This document shows positions 7,092 through 13,555 of a stretch of DNA of 19,211 nucleotides, piece by piece (positions within the stretch are counted from its first letter, which is position 1; each line of letters opens with the position of its first letter). The notes beneath the pieces are model-generated. The model was not told the DNA's origin. It ran no database searches and saw only the letters and a list, made by a program, of their open reading frames with translations. The DNA comes from Oscillospiraceae bacterium. Its GTDB lineage: Bacteria > Bacillota > Clostridia > Oscillospirales > Oscillospiraceae. The position numbers were made by a program, and so were the translations under genes. The stretch is taken from the NCBI GenBank assembly GCA_020025655.1, contig JAHHRR010000035.1, positions 1-19,211 on the forward strand, written 5' to 3'.

Positions 7092-7754
7092 ATGGAAGCG
7101 GAGTATTTATCCAACCTTACAGTATTTGACCATCCCCTGATAAAGCACAAGGTCAGCCATCTTTGCGACATCAACACCGGAACAAAAGAGTTCGGTGAAA
7201 TAGTGAAGGAGCTTTCCATGCTCATGGGTTATGAAGCTCTCAAGAACCTGAAGCTCAAGGATGTGGAAATTCAGGCACCTTTGCAGAAAATAACAACTCC
7301 CGTTCTTGCCGAAGACTTTACAATCATTCCGATTCTTCGTGCAGGACTTGGAATGGTGGACGGACTCAGAGCACTGTCACCTACTGCCAATATCGGTCAT
7401 GTTGGCCTCTATCGTGATGAAGATACTCTTATGCCCAAGACCTACTACTTCAAGCTCCCTGTTAAAGCAGCTGAGGGACCCGTCATTGTTGTTGATCCTG
7501 CACTTGCCACAGGCGGAAGTGCTGATGCAGCAATAAGCTTTGTAAAGGAGGCAGGCTGCAAGGATATTCGCTTTATGTGCATTTTTGCCTCTGAGGTAGG
7601 CGTAAAGCTTCTTTACGAGCACCACCCCGATGTTAAAATCTATGCTGCAAACTATGCTCCCGGTCCTCTTAACGAGCAGGGATATATCTACACCGCTGCC
7701 GGCGATGCAGGTGACAGACTTTGCGGAACAGTCAGCTATAAACCTGAAAAATAA
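7092..7754 (+). CDS. upp: Uracil phosphoribosyltransferase, variant uracil loop
   Basis: A 220-residue type I phosphoribosyltransferase (E. coli Upp is 208) that converts uracil and PRPP to UMP and diphosphate in the cytoplasm. Visible motifs: IPILRAGLGMVDGL (about 79-92), the PRPP loop VVDPALATGGS (Val134-Ser143) and GDAGDRLCGT near the C-terminus. Two places differ from the usual enzyme. The PRPP loop normally reads DPMLATGGS and here has Ala for Met. The normally conserved PGLGDAGDR segment that lines the uracil pocket reads TAAGDAGDR (residues 201-209). The catalytic frame looks intact, so this should be a working phosphoribosyltransferase, perhaps with altered base preference (inference). 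GAGG precedes the ATG by 8 bases. It is divergent from the tudS-like gene and has its own terminator. Confidence 0.93.
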   Translation: MEAEYLSNLTVFDHPLIKHKVSHLCDINTGTKEFGEIVKELSMLMGYEALKNLKLKDVEIQAPLQKITTPVLAEDFTIIPILRAGLGMVDGLRALSPTANIGHVGLYRDEDTLMPKTYYFKLPVKAAEGPVIVVDPALATGGSADAAISFVKEAGCKDIRFMCIFASEVGVKLLYEHHPDVKIYAANYAPGPLNEQGYIYTAAGDAGDRLCGTVSYKPEK

Positions 7755-7758
7755 GTTT

Positions 7759-7796
7759 AAATCTCCGATATGCATTAGCATACCGGAGATTTTTTT
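7759..7796 (+). terminator. Terminator of upp
   Basis: ATCTCCG-A-TATGC (7761-7773) pairs with GCATA-C-CGGAGAT (7778-7790) around loop ATTA with a single A/C mismatch, followed by six T (7791-7796). On the minus strand the T-run is interrupted, so it can only weakly end sulP transcripts. Confidence 0.88.
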
Positions 7797-7809
7797 AAAA
7801 ATATTCGGT

Positions 7810-9453
7810 TCAGACTTTGGTTCCGTCCAGAACGGCGGCACGATCAAGGGCGGCATCAATGTTGGGCTGGAAGTTTTCGCTTCCTACCATTTCGATAAAT
7901 CCGGCCTTTTTAAGCAGGGACATAGGCTGGGGGTTTACATGAGAAAATACCATCTGCATACCCAGCTTTTCACATTCACGCCAGAGCCGTTCGAGGCCGT
8001 TGAGTGCGGTAATATCCAGAGCGGGAACGCCTTTCATGCGCAGCACCAGAACCTTTTTGCCATCCTGATGCTCAAGATGAGGAATTTTGTCAGCTGCACC
8101 GAAGAACATGGGGCCGATAAATTCAAAAACAAGTACATGAGAGGGGACGGGTTTTAAACGCTCGCTCTGATCGGGGCTTTCCTCGATATAAGCCCATTCC
8201 TCAAACTGGCTTTCGTCTGCCATGCGCTTCATAAAGAGCAGGCAGGCAAGGGTAAGACCTACGGCTATTGCAACTACAAGGTCAAAAATAACAGTGAGCA
8301 GGAAAGTGATTGCAAGTACAGCAAGATCGCTGGCGGGAGCGGTTTTAAATTCCTTCCGGATTGCTCTCCAGCCGCTCATGTTGTAGGCAACCTGAAACAG
8401 AATTGCGGCTATGCAGGGCATAGGAATAAGTGCTGCATAGGGCATAAGGAACAACAGAACAAGGAACAGAACAACTGCGTGAACCATACCTGCGACAGGG
8501 CTTTTACCGCCGTTATTGATGTTTGCGGCGGTACGGGCTATGGCACCGGTTGCGGGAATACCGCCGAAAAGTGCAGAGGCGGCATTGCCTAGACCCTGAG
8601 CCACAAGTTCCATATTGGAATTATGACGGGCACCTATCATATCATCTGCAACAACAGCAGAAAGCAGTGATTCTATGGCTGCCAGAACTGCAATGGTAAA
8701 GGCATCCGGAAGAACGGCTACAATGGTGCTTAAAGAAAAGTCAGGTGCTGTAAAGTGGGGAGGTGCGCTGGAAATTGTATAAAGGTCGCCGATAGTGTTT
8801 ACCGGCAGATGAGCAAGCTTTACAATGGCGGCAGTTGCGATTACAGCGATAAGAGAAGAAGGAATCTTCGGGAAAAGTCTGGGCCAGAAGATAAGAATTG
8901 CAAGTGCGACAAGGCCGATTATAAAGGCCCACAGATTAAAGGAACCGATACACGCACAGACTTCTTTAACCTTATCAATGGTTTCAATAGGGGAATTCTT
9001 GAAAGTAAGCCCCATAAAGTCTTTTAACTGGCCTATTACAATGGTGACAGCTATACCTGCGGTAAAGCCGGTGGTGATTGTGTATGGAATGAATTTTATC
9101 ATGCTGCCCATTTTGCAAAGACCCATTACAACAAGTATGATTCCTGCTAAAATGGTTGCGGTTGCAAGGCCGCCCATGCCGCTTCTGGCTACCACGCCTG
9201 CGACTATTGTGGCAAATGCGGCGGTAGGACCTGCAATCTGGACTTTGCTTCCGCCGAAAGCGGATATTACAAGACCGGCAATGATGGCAGTGTAAAGGCC
9301 CTGTTCAGGCGAAACGCCGGAAGCAAGGGCCAGAGCGATTGATAGAGGCAGGGCGATTATAGCTACTATTATACCGGAAGTGATGTCCTTAATAAGATCG
9401 GACTTGGAGTAGTGCCGTAAGGACAGTATTAGCTCGGGTGTTAGATCGTTCAT
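7810..9453 (-). CDS. SulP family anion transporter with C-terminal STAS domain
   Basis: A 547-residue integral membrane protein. The N-terminus carries the SulP signature: a short cytosolic lead, then SGIIVAIIALPLSIALALASG and GLYTAIIAGLVISAFGG followed by VQIAGPTAAFATIV. About a dozen hydrophobic stretches follow to about residue 415. A cytosolic STAS domain occupies about 440-540 (HVLVFEFIGPMFFGAADKI, then VLVLRMKGVPALDITALNGLERL). SulP/SLC26 proteins move anions such as sulfate, bicarbonate or dicarboxylates, and STAS domains are regulatory. The substrate cannot be told from sequence. It is a single gene, convergent with upp. The ribosome binding site is weak (GGGGGA, about 6 bases before the ATG). 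A nearby TudS-like enzyme releases sulfide, but there is no evidence of a sulfur link. Confidence 0.9.
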   Translation of the reverse strand: MNDLTPELILSLRHYSKSDLIKDITSGIIVAIIALPLSIALALASGVSPEQGLYTAIIAGLVISAFGGSKVQIAGPTAAFATIVAGVVARSGMGGLATATILAGIILVVMGLCKMGSMIKFIPYTITTGFTAGIAVTIVIGQLKDFMGLTFKNSPIETIDKVKEVCACIGSFNLWAFIIGLVALAILIFWPRLFPKIPSSLIAVIATAAIVKLAHLPVNTIGDLYTISSAPPHFTAPDFSLSTIVAVLPDAFTIAVLAAIESLLSAVVADDMIGARHNSNMELVAQGLGNAASALFGGIPATGAIARTAANINNGGKSPVAGMVHAVVLFLVLLFLMPYAALIPMPCIAAILFQVAYNMSGWRAIRKEFKTAPASDLAVLAITFLLTVIFDLVVAIAVGLTLACLLFMKRMADESQFEEWAYIEESPDQSERLKPVPSHVLVFEFIGPMFFGAADKIPHLEHQDGKKVLVLRMKGVPALDITALNGLERLWRECEKLGMQMVFSHVNPQPMSLLKKAGFIEMVGSENFQPNIDAALDRAAVLDGTKV

Positions 9454-9582
9454 TAAATTTCCCCCAAAATTAGTTTGTGAAATCTATGGTATATTAAAAT
9501 TGTATAAAAATCAAGGAATCTTTATAAAAATCTCATAAAATCGGCAATTTGAATTTTTTGACGGCATATAGAAACTCAGAAG

Positions 9583-9611
9583 TAGTCAAATTGGCAAATA
9601 TATGTTAGAAT
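9583..9611 (+). promoter_or_regulatory. Candidate promoter for the ABC-F gene
   Basis: -35 TAGTCA (9583-9588, 4 of 6), 17-base spacer, -10 TAGAAT (9606-9611, 5 of 6) with TGT directly before it, an extended -10. The predicted leader is about 25 bases. The 9454-9642 intergenic region otherwise holds only AT-rich sequence and presumably the sulP promoter, for which I see no convincing match. Confidence 0.55.
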
Positions 9612-9642
9612 ATACCCATTAAGCAGTTATCAGGAGGCAAGT

Positions 9643-11421
9643 ATGCTTTTATCCGCAGAACATATATCTATAAATTTCGGAATGCGCCAGCTTCTGGATG
9701 ATGTGAACTTCTATTTAAGCGAGGGTGATAAGACCGGTATTATAGGCATCAACGGTACCGGAAAATCCACATTTCTGAAGGTGCTGGCAGGGGCGCTGAA
9801 GCCTGATGAGGGCAGCGTTACCCGTGACCCTAATGTGCAGATATCATATCTGCCTCAAAATCCCATTATGGATGAAAACGCCACCGTTCTTGAGCAGGTG
9901 TTCCTGCATATGCCGGCGGAATTCCGCAGCGTTAACGAGTACGAGGCAAAAACCATGCTGAATAAGCTGGGAATCTCCAATTTTCAGCAGAAGGTCGGAA
10001 CTCTTTCCGGCGGACAGAGAAAGAGAGTTGCACTGGCGGCAGTTCTGATTCATCCGGCGGATGTTTTGGTTCTCGACGAGCCGACAAACCATCTGGATGC
10101 AGAAATGACGGTCTGGCTTGAGGAAAAGCTCAGAAAGTTCAAGGGCGGAATTGCCATGGTAACCCATGACAGATATTTCCTTGAGCGGGTTGTGAACCAT
10201 ATAACCGAGCTCTCAAGGGCAAAGCTTTATCACTATGAGGCTAATTATTCAAAGTATCTGGAAATAAAGGCTGAAAGACAGGAAATGGCAGAGGCCAGTG
10301 AGCGCAAGCGTCAGTCCATTCTGCGCCATGAGCGGGAGTGGATTATGCGGGGCTGCAAGGCACGTTCCACCAAATCCAAAGAGCGTATACAGCGCTATGA
10401 AAATCTTCTGAATCAGGATGCTCCCGAATACGACGATACCCTCCAGTTTGCAGCGGCTTCCAGCCGTCTGGGAAGAAAGATCATTGAGGTGGAGGACGTA
10501 TCAAAGTCCTTCGGTGACGGGCCGGTAATAAGCCACTTCTCCTACAATCTTCTGAGAAATGACAGAATCGGAATTGTAGGTTCAAACGGAGCGGGTAAAT
10601 CCACACTTTTAAATACCATTGCGGGAGTTCTGCCTCCCGATTCCGGCAGTGTGGATATCGGCTCCACCGTTAAAATCGGCTACTTCACTCAGGAGGGCAG
10701 AGAGCTTGATCTTGAGCAGAGAGTATATGACTTTATTCACGAGATATCCCATGAGGTAAAAACCGCAGAGGGCACATTTACTGCAAAGCAGATGATGGAG
10801 CGCTTTATGTTCCCCAGTGATCTGCAGTCCCTGCCTATCGGAAATCTTTCCGGCGGTGAAAGAAGGAGACTGTATCTGCTTTCAATTCTGATGGCGGCAC
10901 CTAATGTGCTGCTTCTGGATGAGCCTACAAACGATCTGGATATTATGACACTTTCCATTCTTGAGGATTATCTTCAGGGCTTCCCCGGCCCTATAATTAC
11001 GGTGTCCCATGACCGCTTCTTCCTCGATAAGATTGCAGAGACAATATTTGAGGTAAAGGGCAACGGAGAGATAGAACAGTTTAACGGCAACTGGTCCGAC
11101 TGGGCAAGACAGAAAAAGGAACGTCAGGCACCTGTAAAGACCGAAAAGCCCAAGCAGGAAGTGGAGCGTCCCAAACAGAAAAAGCTCAAGTTCAGCTTTA
11201 ACGAGCAGAGAGAGTTTGATACCATTGATGATGTTCTGGCGGAGCTTGAAGAGAAGATTGCAGACTGTAAAAAGGAACAGCAGAAATTCTGCTCTGACTA
11301 TGTAAAGCTTCAGGAGCTTCAGGCAAAGCAGGAGGAACTGGAGCAGCAGCTTGAAGAAAAGACAGAACGCTGGATGTATCTCAATGAATTAAAAGAACAG
11401 ATAGATGCCCAGAAGGGCTGA
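9643..11421 (+). CDS. uup: Uup/YfmR-type ABC-F ribosome-associated ATPase
   Basis: A 592-residue protein with two ABC ATPase domains and no membrane segments, the ABC-F layout. First domain: Walker A GINGTGKS (Lys41), signature LSGGQ (121-125), Walker B LVLDEPTNHLD. A linker with the Uup-type pattern RGCKARSTKSKERIQRYE follows. Second domain: Walker A GSNGAGKS (Lys319), signature LSGGE (402-406), Walker B LLLDEPTNDLD. The C-terminal about 90 residues begin FSFNEQREFDTIDDV and form a long charged coiled coil, the Uup C-terminal domain. ABC-F proteins bind the ribosomal E site. The B. subtilis relative YfmR helps ribosomes stalled at proline-rich stretches, overlapping with EF-P; the same role here is inference. 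The linker and coiled coil argue against an antibiotic-resistance ABC-F. AGGAGG lies 5-6 bases before the ATG. Confidence 0.9.
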   Translation: MLLSAEHISINFGMRQLLDDVNFYLSEGDKTGIIGINGTGKSTFLKVLAGALKPDEGSVTRDPNVQISYLPQNPIMDENATVLEQVFLHMPAEFRSVNEYEAKTMLNKLGISNFQQKVGTLSGGQRKRVALAAVLIHPADVLVLDEPTNHLDAEMTVWLEEKLRKFKGGIAMVTHDRYFLERVVNHITELSRAKLYHYEANYSKYLEIKAERQEMAEASERKRQSILRHEREWIMRGCKARSTKSKERIQRYENLLNQDAPEYDDTLQFAAASSRLGRKIIEVEDVSKSFGDGPVISHFSYNLLRNDRIGIVGSNGAGKSTLLNTIAGVLPPDSGSVDIGSTVKIGYFTQEGRELDLEQRVYDFIHEISHEVKTAEGTFTAKQMMERFMFPSDLQSLPIGNLSGGERRRLYLLSILMAAPNVLLLDEPTNDLDIMTLSILEDYLQGFPGPIITVSHDRFFLDKIAETIFEVKGNGEIEQFNGNWSDWARQKKERQAPVKTEKPKQEVERPKQKKLKFSFNEQREFDTIDDVLAELEEKIADCKKEQQKFCSDYVKLQELQAKQEELEQQLEEKTERWMYLNELKEQIDAQKG

Positions 11422-11422
11422 G

Positions 11423-11465
11423 AAAAAACGGTGCGCAGAGATTTTATTCTCTGCGCACCGTTTTT
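11423..11465. terminator. Bidirectional terminator between the ABC-F and deformylase-like genes
   Basis: A 13-bp perfect stem: CGGTGCGCAGAGA (11429-11441) and TCTCTGCGCACCG (11448-11460), a 6-base loop, six A before and five T after. It can end both convergent genes. Confidence 0.95.
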
Positions 11466-11493
11466 ATTACCCGATTCAGAAGCTGCAATTCAA

Positions 11494-11907
11494 TTATATA
11501 AGTATACCGTTGCAGTGGTCGATCTCGTGCTGAATAACCTGAGCGGAAAAGCCCTCAAAGCTTTTGACTCTGGTTTCCATGTTTTCGTTCTGGTACTGTA
11601 CCTTTATCTTTTTATAGCGGCGTGTCTTTCTGGGGCCGCCCAGCAGGGAAAGACAGGCCTCTTCGGTCTGGAACGGGCCGGATTTTTTGATTATCTCAGG
11701 GTTAAACATAGTCATATATTCGCTGCCGTTTTCAAAAACGATTATACGCTTCTGCTCACCGATCATGTTTGCAGCCATGCCCACACAGCCCTCTTTGTGG
11801 GCGATGAGAGTTTCCAGCAGATCTTCGGCAATCTTTATATCCTCTGCTGTTGCAGGCTCAGATTTCTGGGCCAGTCTTATGGGGTCGTGAATAAGTTCTT
11901 TTACCAT
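11494..11907 (-). CDS. Peptide-deformylase-like protein with altered motif 1
   Basis: A 137-residue protein of the peptide deformylase fold, shorter than housekeeping Def (about 150-185). Motif 2 is EEACLS (Cys85) and motif 3 is HEIDH (His127, Glu128, His131), so all three metal ligands and the catalytic Glu remain. Motif 1, usually GxGLAAxQ, reads CVGMAANM (41-48): the first Gly is Cys and the oxyanion-hole Gln is Met48. Motif 2 also has Ala where Gly is usual. The protein ends immediately after HEIDHCNGILI, without the long C-terminal helix of E. coli Def. It may be a deformylase of narrowed or changed activity, or a metalloenzyme for another N-acyl substrate (inference). GGAGG sits about 6 bases before the ATG. 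It is monocistronic and lacks the fmt neighbour typical of housekeeping def. I recall similar short deformylase-like proteins in Clostridia, annotated simply as Def. Confidence 0.8.
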   Translation of the reverse strand: MVKELIHDPIRLAQKSEPATAEDIKIAEDLLETLIAHKEGCVGMAANMIGEQKRIIVFENGSEYMTMFNPEIIKKSGPFQTEEACLSLLGGPRKTRRYKKIKVQYQNENMETRVKSFEGFSAQVIQHEIDHCNGILI

Positions 11908-11930
11908 TATATCCTCCGATTTTTTCTCAT

Positions 11931-11959
11931 ATCATAGCACAGCGAAGGCTTATTAACAA
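11931..11959 (-). promoter_or_regulatory. Promoter for the deformylase-like gene, -35 inside a palindrome
   Basis: On the minus strand: -35 TTGTTA (11954-11959), 17-base spacer, -10 TATGAT (11931-11936) preceded by TGC (extended -10). It lies just upstream of the ribosome binding site. The -35 is the left arm of the palindrome at 11953-11973. Confidence 0.6.
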
Positions 11960-11973
11960 GTGTACGTTGTTAA
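11953..11973. repeat. Perfect 7-bp inverted repeat, candidate operator
   Basis: TTAACAA (11953-11959) and TTGTTAA (11967-11973) are separated by GTGTACG. The arms cover -35 candidates for promoters in both directions, which is how a repressor site would be placed. There is no T-run, so it is not a terminator. Confidence 0.5.
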
Positions 11974-11996
11974 CGGGGGTTGAAAGGCTATATAAT
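11967..11996 (+). promoter_or_regulatory. Orphan rightward promoter candidate facing a terminator
   Basis: -35 TTGTTA (11967-11972), 18-base spacer, perfect -10 TATAAT (11991-11996). The predicted start near 12003 is directly in front of the hairpin at 12006-12029, so a transcript would be only about 30 bases. Confidence 0.4.
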
Positions 11997-12003
11997 GATA
12001 TGG

Positions 12004-12033
12004 AAAAGCCGCAGTTTTGACTGCGGCTTTTTT
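12004..12033. terminator. Intrinsic terminator in the intergenic region
   Basis: AAGCCGCAGT (12006-12015) and ACTGCGGCTT (12020-12029), loop TTTG, followed on the plus strand by a T-run to 12033; four A precede the stem for the other strand. No coding gene ends here on either strand. It either ends a very short rightward RNA or insulates the dehydratase operon. Confidence 0.75.
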
Positions 12034-12260
12034 CATATGCGGAATTTTTTGAGAAATTTCAGCATATGACTAATTTGAGCCGGAAAGCAGGAAAAGTACT
12101 GATTTAAAAATATACGCCAAAAGCACGGAAAAATAAGAGAAAATTTGAAAATGCTCAAAAAAGCGGCATTTTAATGTCATACTGACTGTCAAAAATTTAC
12201 AGCAAAATAGACAAAACCAATATTAAAAATTAACGGTATATACGAAAATCTCAAATCACA
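12034..12260. other. AT-rich non-coding leader region with imperfect inverted repeats
   Basis: No supportable gene lies here; the whole gene-free stretch is 11908-12341. Visible structure: an imperfect inverted repeat with arms CATATGC (12034-12040) and GCATATG (12062-12068) whose inner parts also partly pair; arms AAAATGC (12148-12154) and GCATTTT (12166-12172) with an 11-base spacer; and the small palindrome TGAC-T-GTCA (12183-12191). All lie upstream of the candidate dehydratase promoter, so they would be DNA sites rather than leader RNA. AT-rich DNA yields such repeats easily. Confidence 0.3.
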
Positions 12261-12290
12261 TTGACAGGGGGGAATACATATTGTTAAATT
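12261..12290 (+). promoter_or_regulatory. Candidate promoter of the dehydratase-type operon
   Basis: Perfect -35 TTGACA (12261-12266), an 18-base spacer starting with six G, and -10 TAAATT (12285-12290, 4 of 6). The leader would be about 45 bases. The weak -10 and G-run spacer suggest activator dependence (inference). Confidence 0.5.
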
Positions 12291-12341
12291 ATATACATAG
12301 TACAATGCTGCCAATATATAAAGGAAAAGAGGGATACTAAA

Positions 12342-13541
12342 ATGCGCGACCTTAAGCATATGATTTTCTTTGAAAATCTGCTTCAGGAGGCAAACAACGA
12401 ACTTGTTCAGAAAGCCTGTTCAGAGGGGAAACTGGCCTTGGGCTATAACTGCTCCCACATTCCGGAGGTACTGCTGGATGTGGATGGATGTTTCGGTGTC
12501 CGCCTCCGTGCACCAAATTGTTTGAGCCCGGATATGGCAACCTATTACATGACGAACCGTTCCTGTCCCTATTCCAAAAGTATTCTTGAAAGGGCGTTTG
12601 AAGGAGGATACAACTTCCTTGATGCCCTTATGGGTCAGGAATGCTGTTCTACTATGAACCGAATGGAGCAGTATTTTGATTACTGCAAGCTGATGCCGAA
12701 GGAGAAATTCTTCATAACCTATCTTGATGTTCCCCTCAAAAAGAGTGAGTGGCATATGGGCTACTACAAGCGGCAGATAGAGCAGAAAATTGTAAATCCT
12801 CTCCATGAAGTCTACGGAGTGGATTTCTCCGAGGAAAAGCTGCGTGATGCAATTGAGCGTCATAATGAAGTTTGCCGCATAATAACCGAGATAGGCAACA
12901 TGAGAAAGCTGGATAACCCGCCCATAACAGGCTATGAATTTCATGTTATTCAGCTGGTCAGCCTGACCTGCCCCAAGTATCTCATTCTTCCCTATCTGAG
13001 AGAAACGCTTGAAGAACTGAAAACCCGATGTCCCGAACCTGAACCCTGGTTCAGAGCCAGAGTTATGGTTGCGGGGGCTGAAATCGACGATCCTGAATTT
13101 ACGAAGCTGCTGGAGAGCTGCGGAGCTTTCGTGGCAGCAGACCGCTACTGCTTCGGCTCCATGCCGGGCAGAGAGCAGATTGTGATTAAAGAGGGGCAGA
13201 CCGCCCTTGAAGCTATTGCGGAAAAGTACCATGTTAATAATCAGTGCCCCAGAAATATGGGACCGGAGAATATAATCCAGCGCAAGCGCTATGTATATGA
13301 TATTGCAAAGGAGTATAAAGCAGACGGTATACTGATAGAGAGCATGAAATTCTGCGAATACTGGGGATATGAAAGAGCGCAGCTGTCTATGTGGCTGCAG
13401 CAGGGATATGAGCTGCCGGGAACAATTCCCGTATGCCAGATTGAAAAAGACTATAATAATGCAGCCACCGGCCAGCTCCGCACAAGATTTCAGGCTTTTG
13501 TTGAATCGCTTGAGATAAAGCAGATTCAGGGAGAGCTGTAA
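12342..13541 (+). CDS. 2-hydroxyacyl-CoA dehydratase family subunit, HgdB-like (399 aa)
   Basis: This resembles the D-component of 2-hydroxyacyl-CoA dehydratases (HgdAB, FldBC) and related proteins such as benzoyl-CoA reductase BcrBC and the double-cubane cluster proteins. Conserved features: LGYNCSHIPEVLLD (33-46), SCPYSK with Cys75, ECCST with Cys101/102, MKFCEYWGYE with Cys338, and the C-terminal CQIEKDYN..GQLRTRFQAF. Three of these cysteines (75, 101 or 102, 338) sit where the family binds an iron-sulfur cluster. Known members use a one-electron ketyl-radical mechanism and need an ATP-driven activator, which is not encoded nearby. GAGGG precedes the ATG by 8 bases, and the gene is first in a tight four-gene run (14 bases to the next). 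The family assignment is firm but the substrate is unknown; no CoA-metabolism gene adjoins. Confidence 0.85.
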   Translation: MRDLKHMIFFENLLQEANNELVQKACSEGKLALGYNCSHIPEVLLDVDGCFGVRLRAPNCLSPDMATYYMTNRSCPYSKSILERAFEGGYNFLDALMGQECCSTMNRMEQYFDYCKLMPKEKFFITYLDVPLKKSEWHMGYYKRQIEQKIVNPLHEVYGVDFSEEKLRDAIERHNEVCRIITEIGNMRKLDNPPITGYEFHVIQLVSLTCPKYLILPYLRETLEELKTRCPEPEPWFRARVMVAGAEIDDPEFTKLLESCGAFVAADRYCFGSMPGREQIVIKEGQTALEAIAEKYHVNNQCPRNMGPENIIQRKRYVYDIAKEYKADGILIESMKFCEYWGYERAQLSMWLQQGYELPGTIPVCQIEKDYNNAATGQLRTRFQAFVESLEIKQIQGEL

Positions 13542-13555
13542 GGAGGGGCGAAATC

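Noticed and set aside
7759..7796. A riboswitch-like structure near the upp/sulP junction
   Set aside because: It is a simple hairpin with a T-run directly after the upp stop codon, a plain terminator, and both genes end there.
11431..11937. A 168-codon plus-strand open frame covering the deformylase-like gene
   Set aside because: The minus strand encodes intact deformylase motifs with a ribosome binding site. The plus frame starts inside the terminator stem.
12152..12175. A seven-residue leader-type frame (MLKKAAF) in the AT-rich leader
   Set aside because: No ribosome binding site, no run of regulatory codons and no attenuator pair follow it; it also lies upstream of the candidate promoter.
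12420..13232. A 270-codon open frame on the minus strand opposite the first dehydratase-type subunit
   Set aside because: The plus-strand protein has clear family motifs across the same bases. The minus frame has no recognisable motif and no suitable ribosome binding site or operon context.
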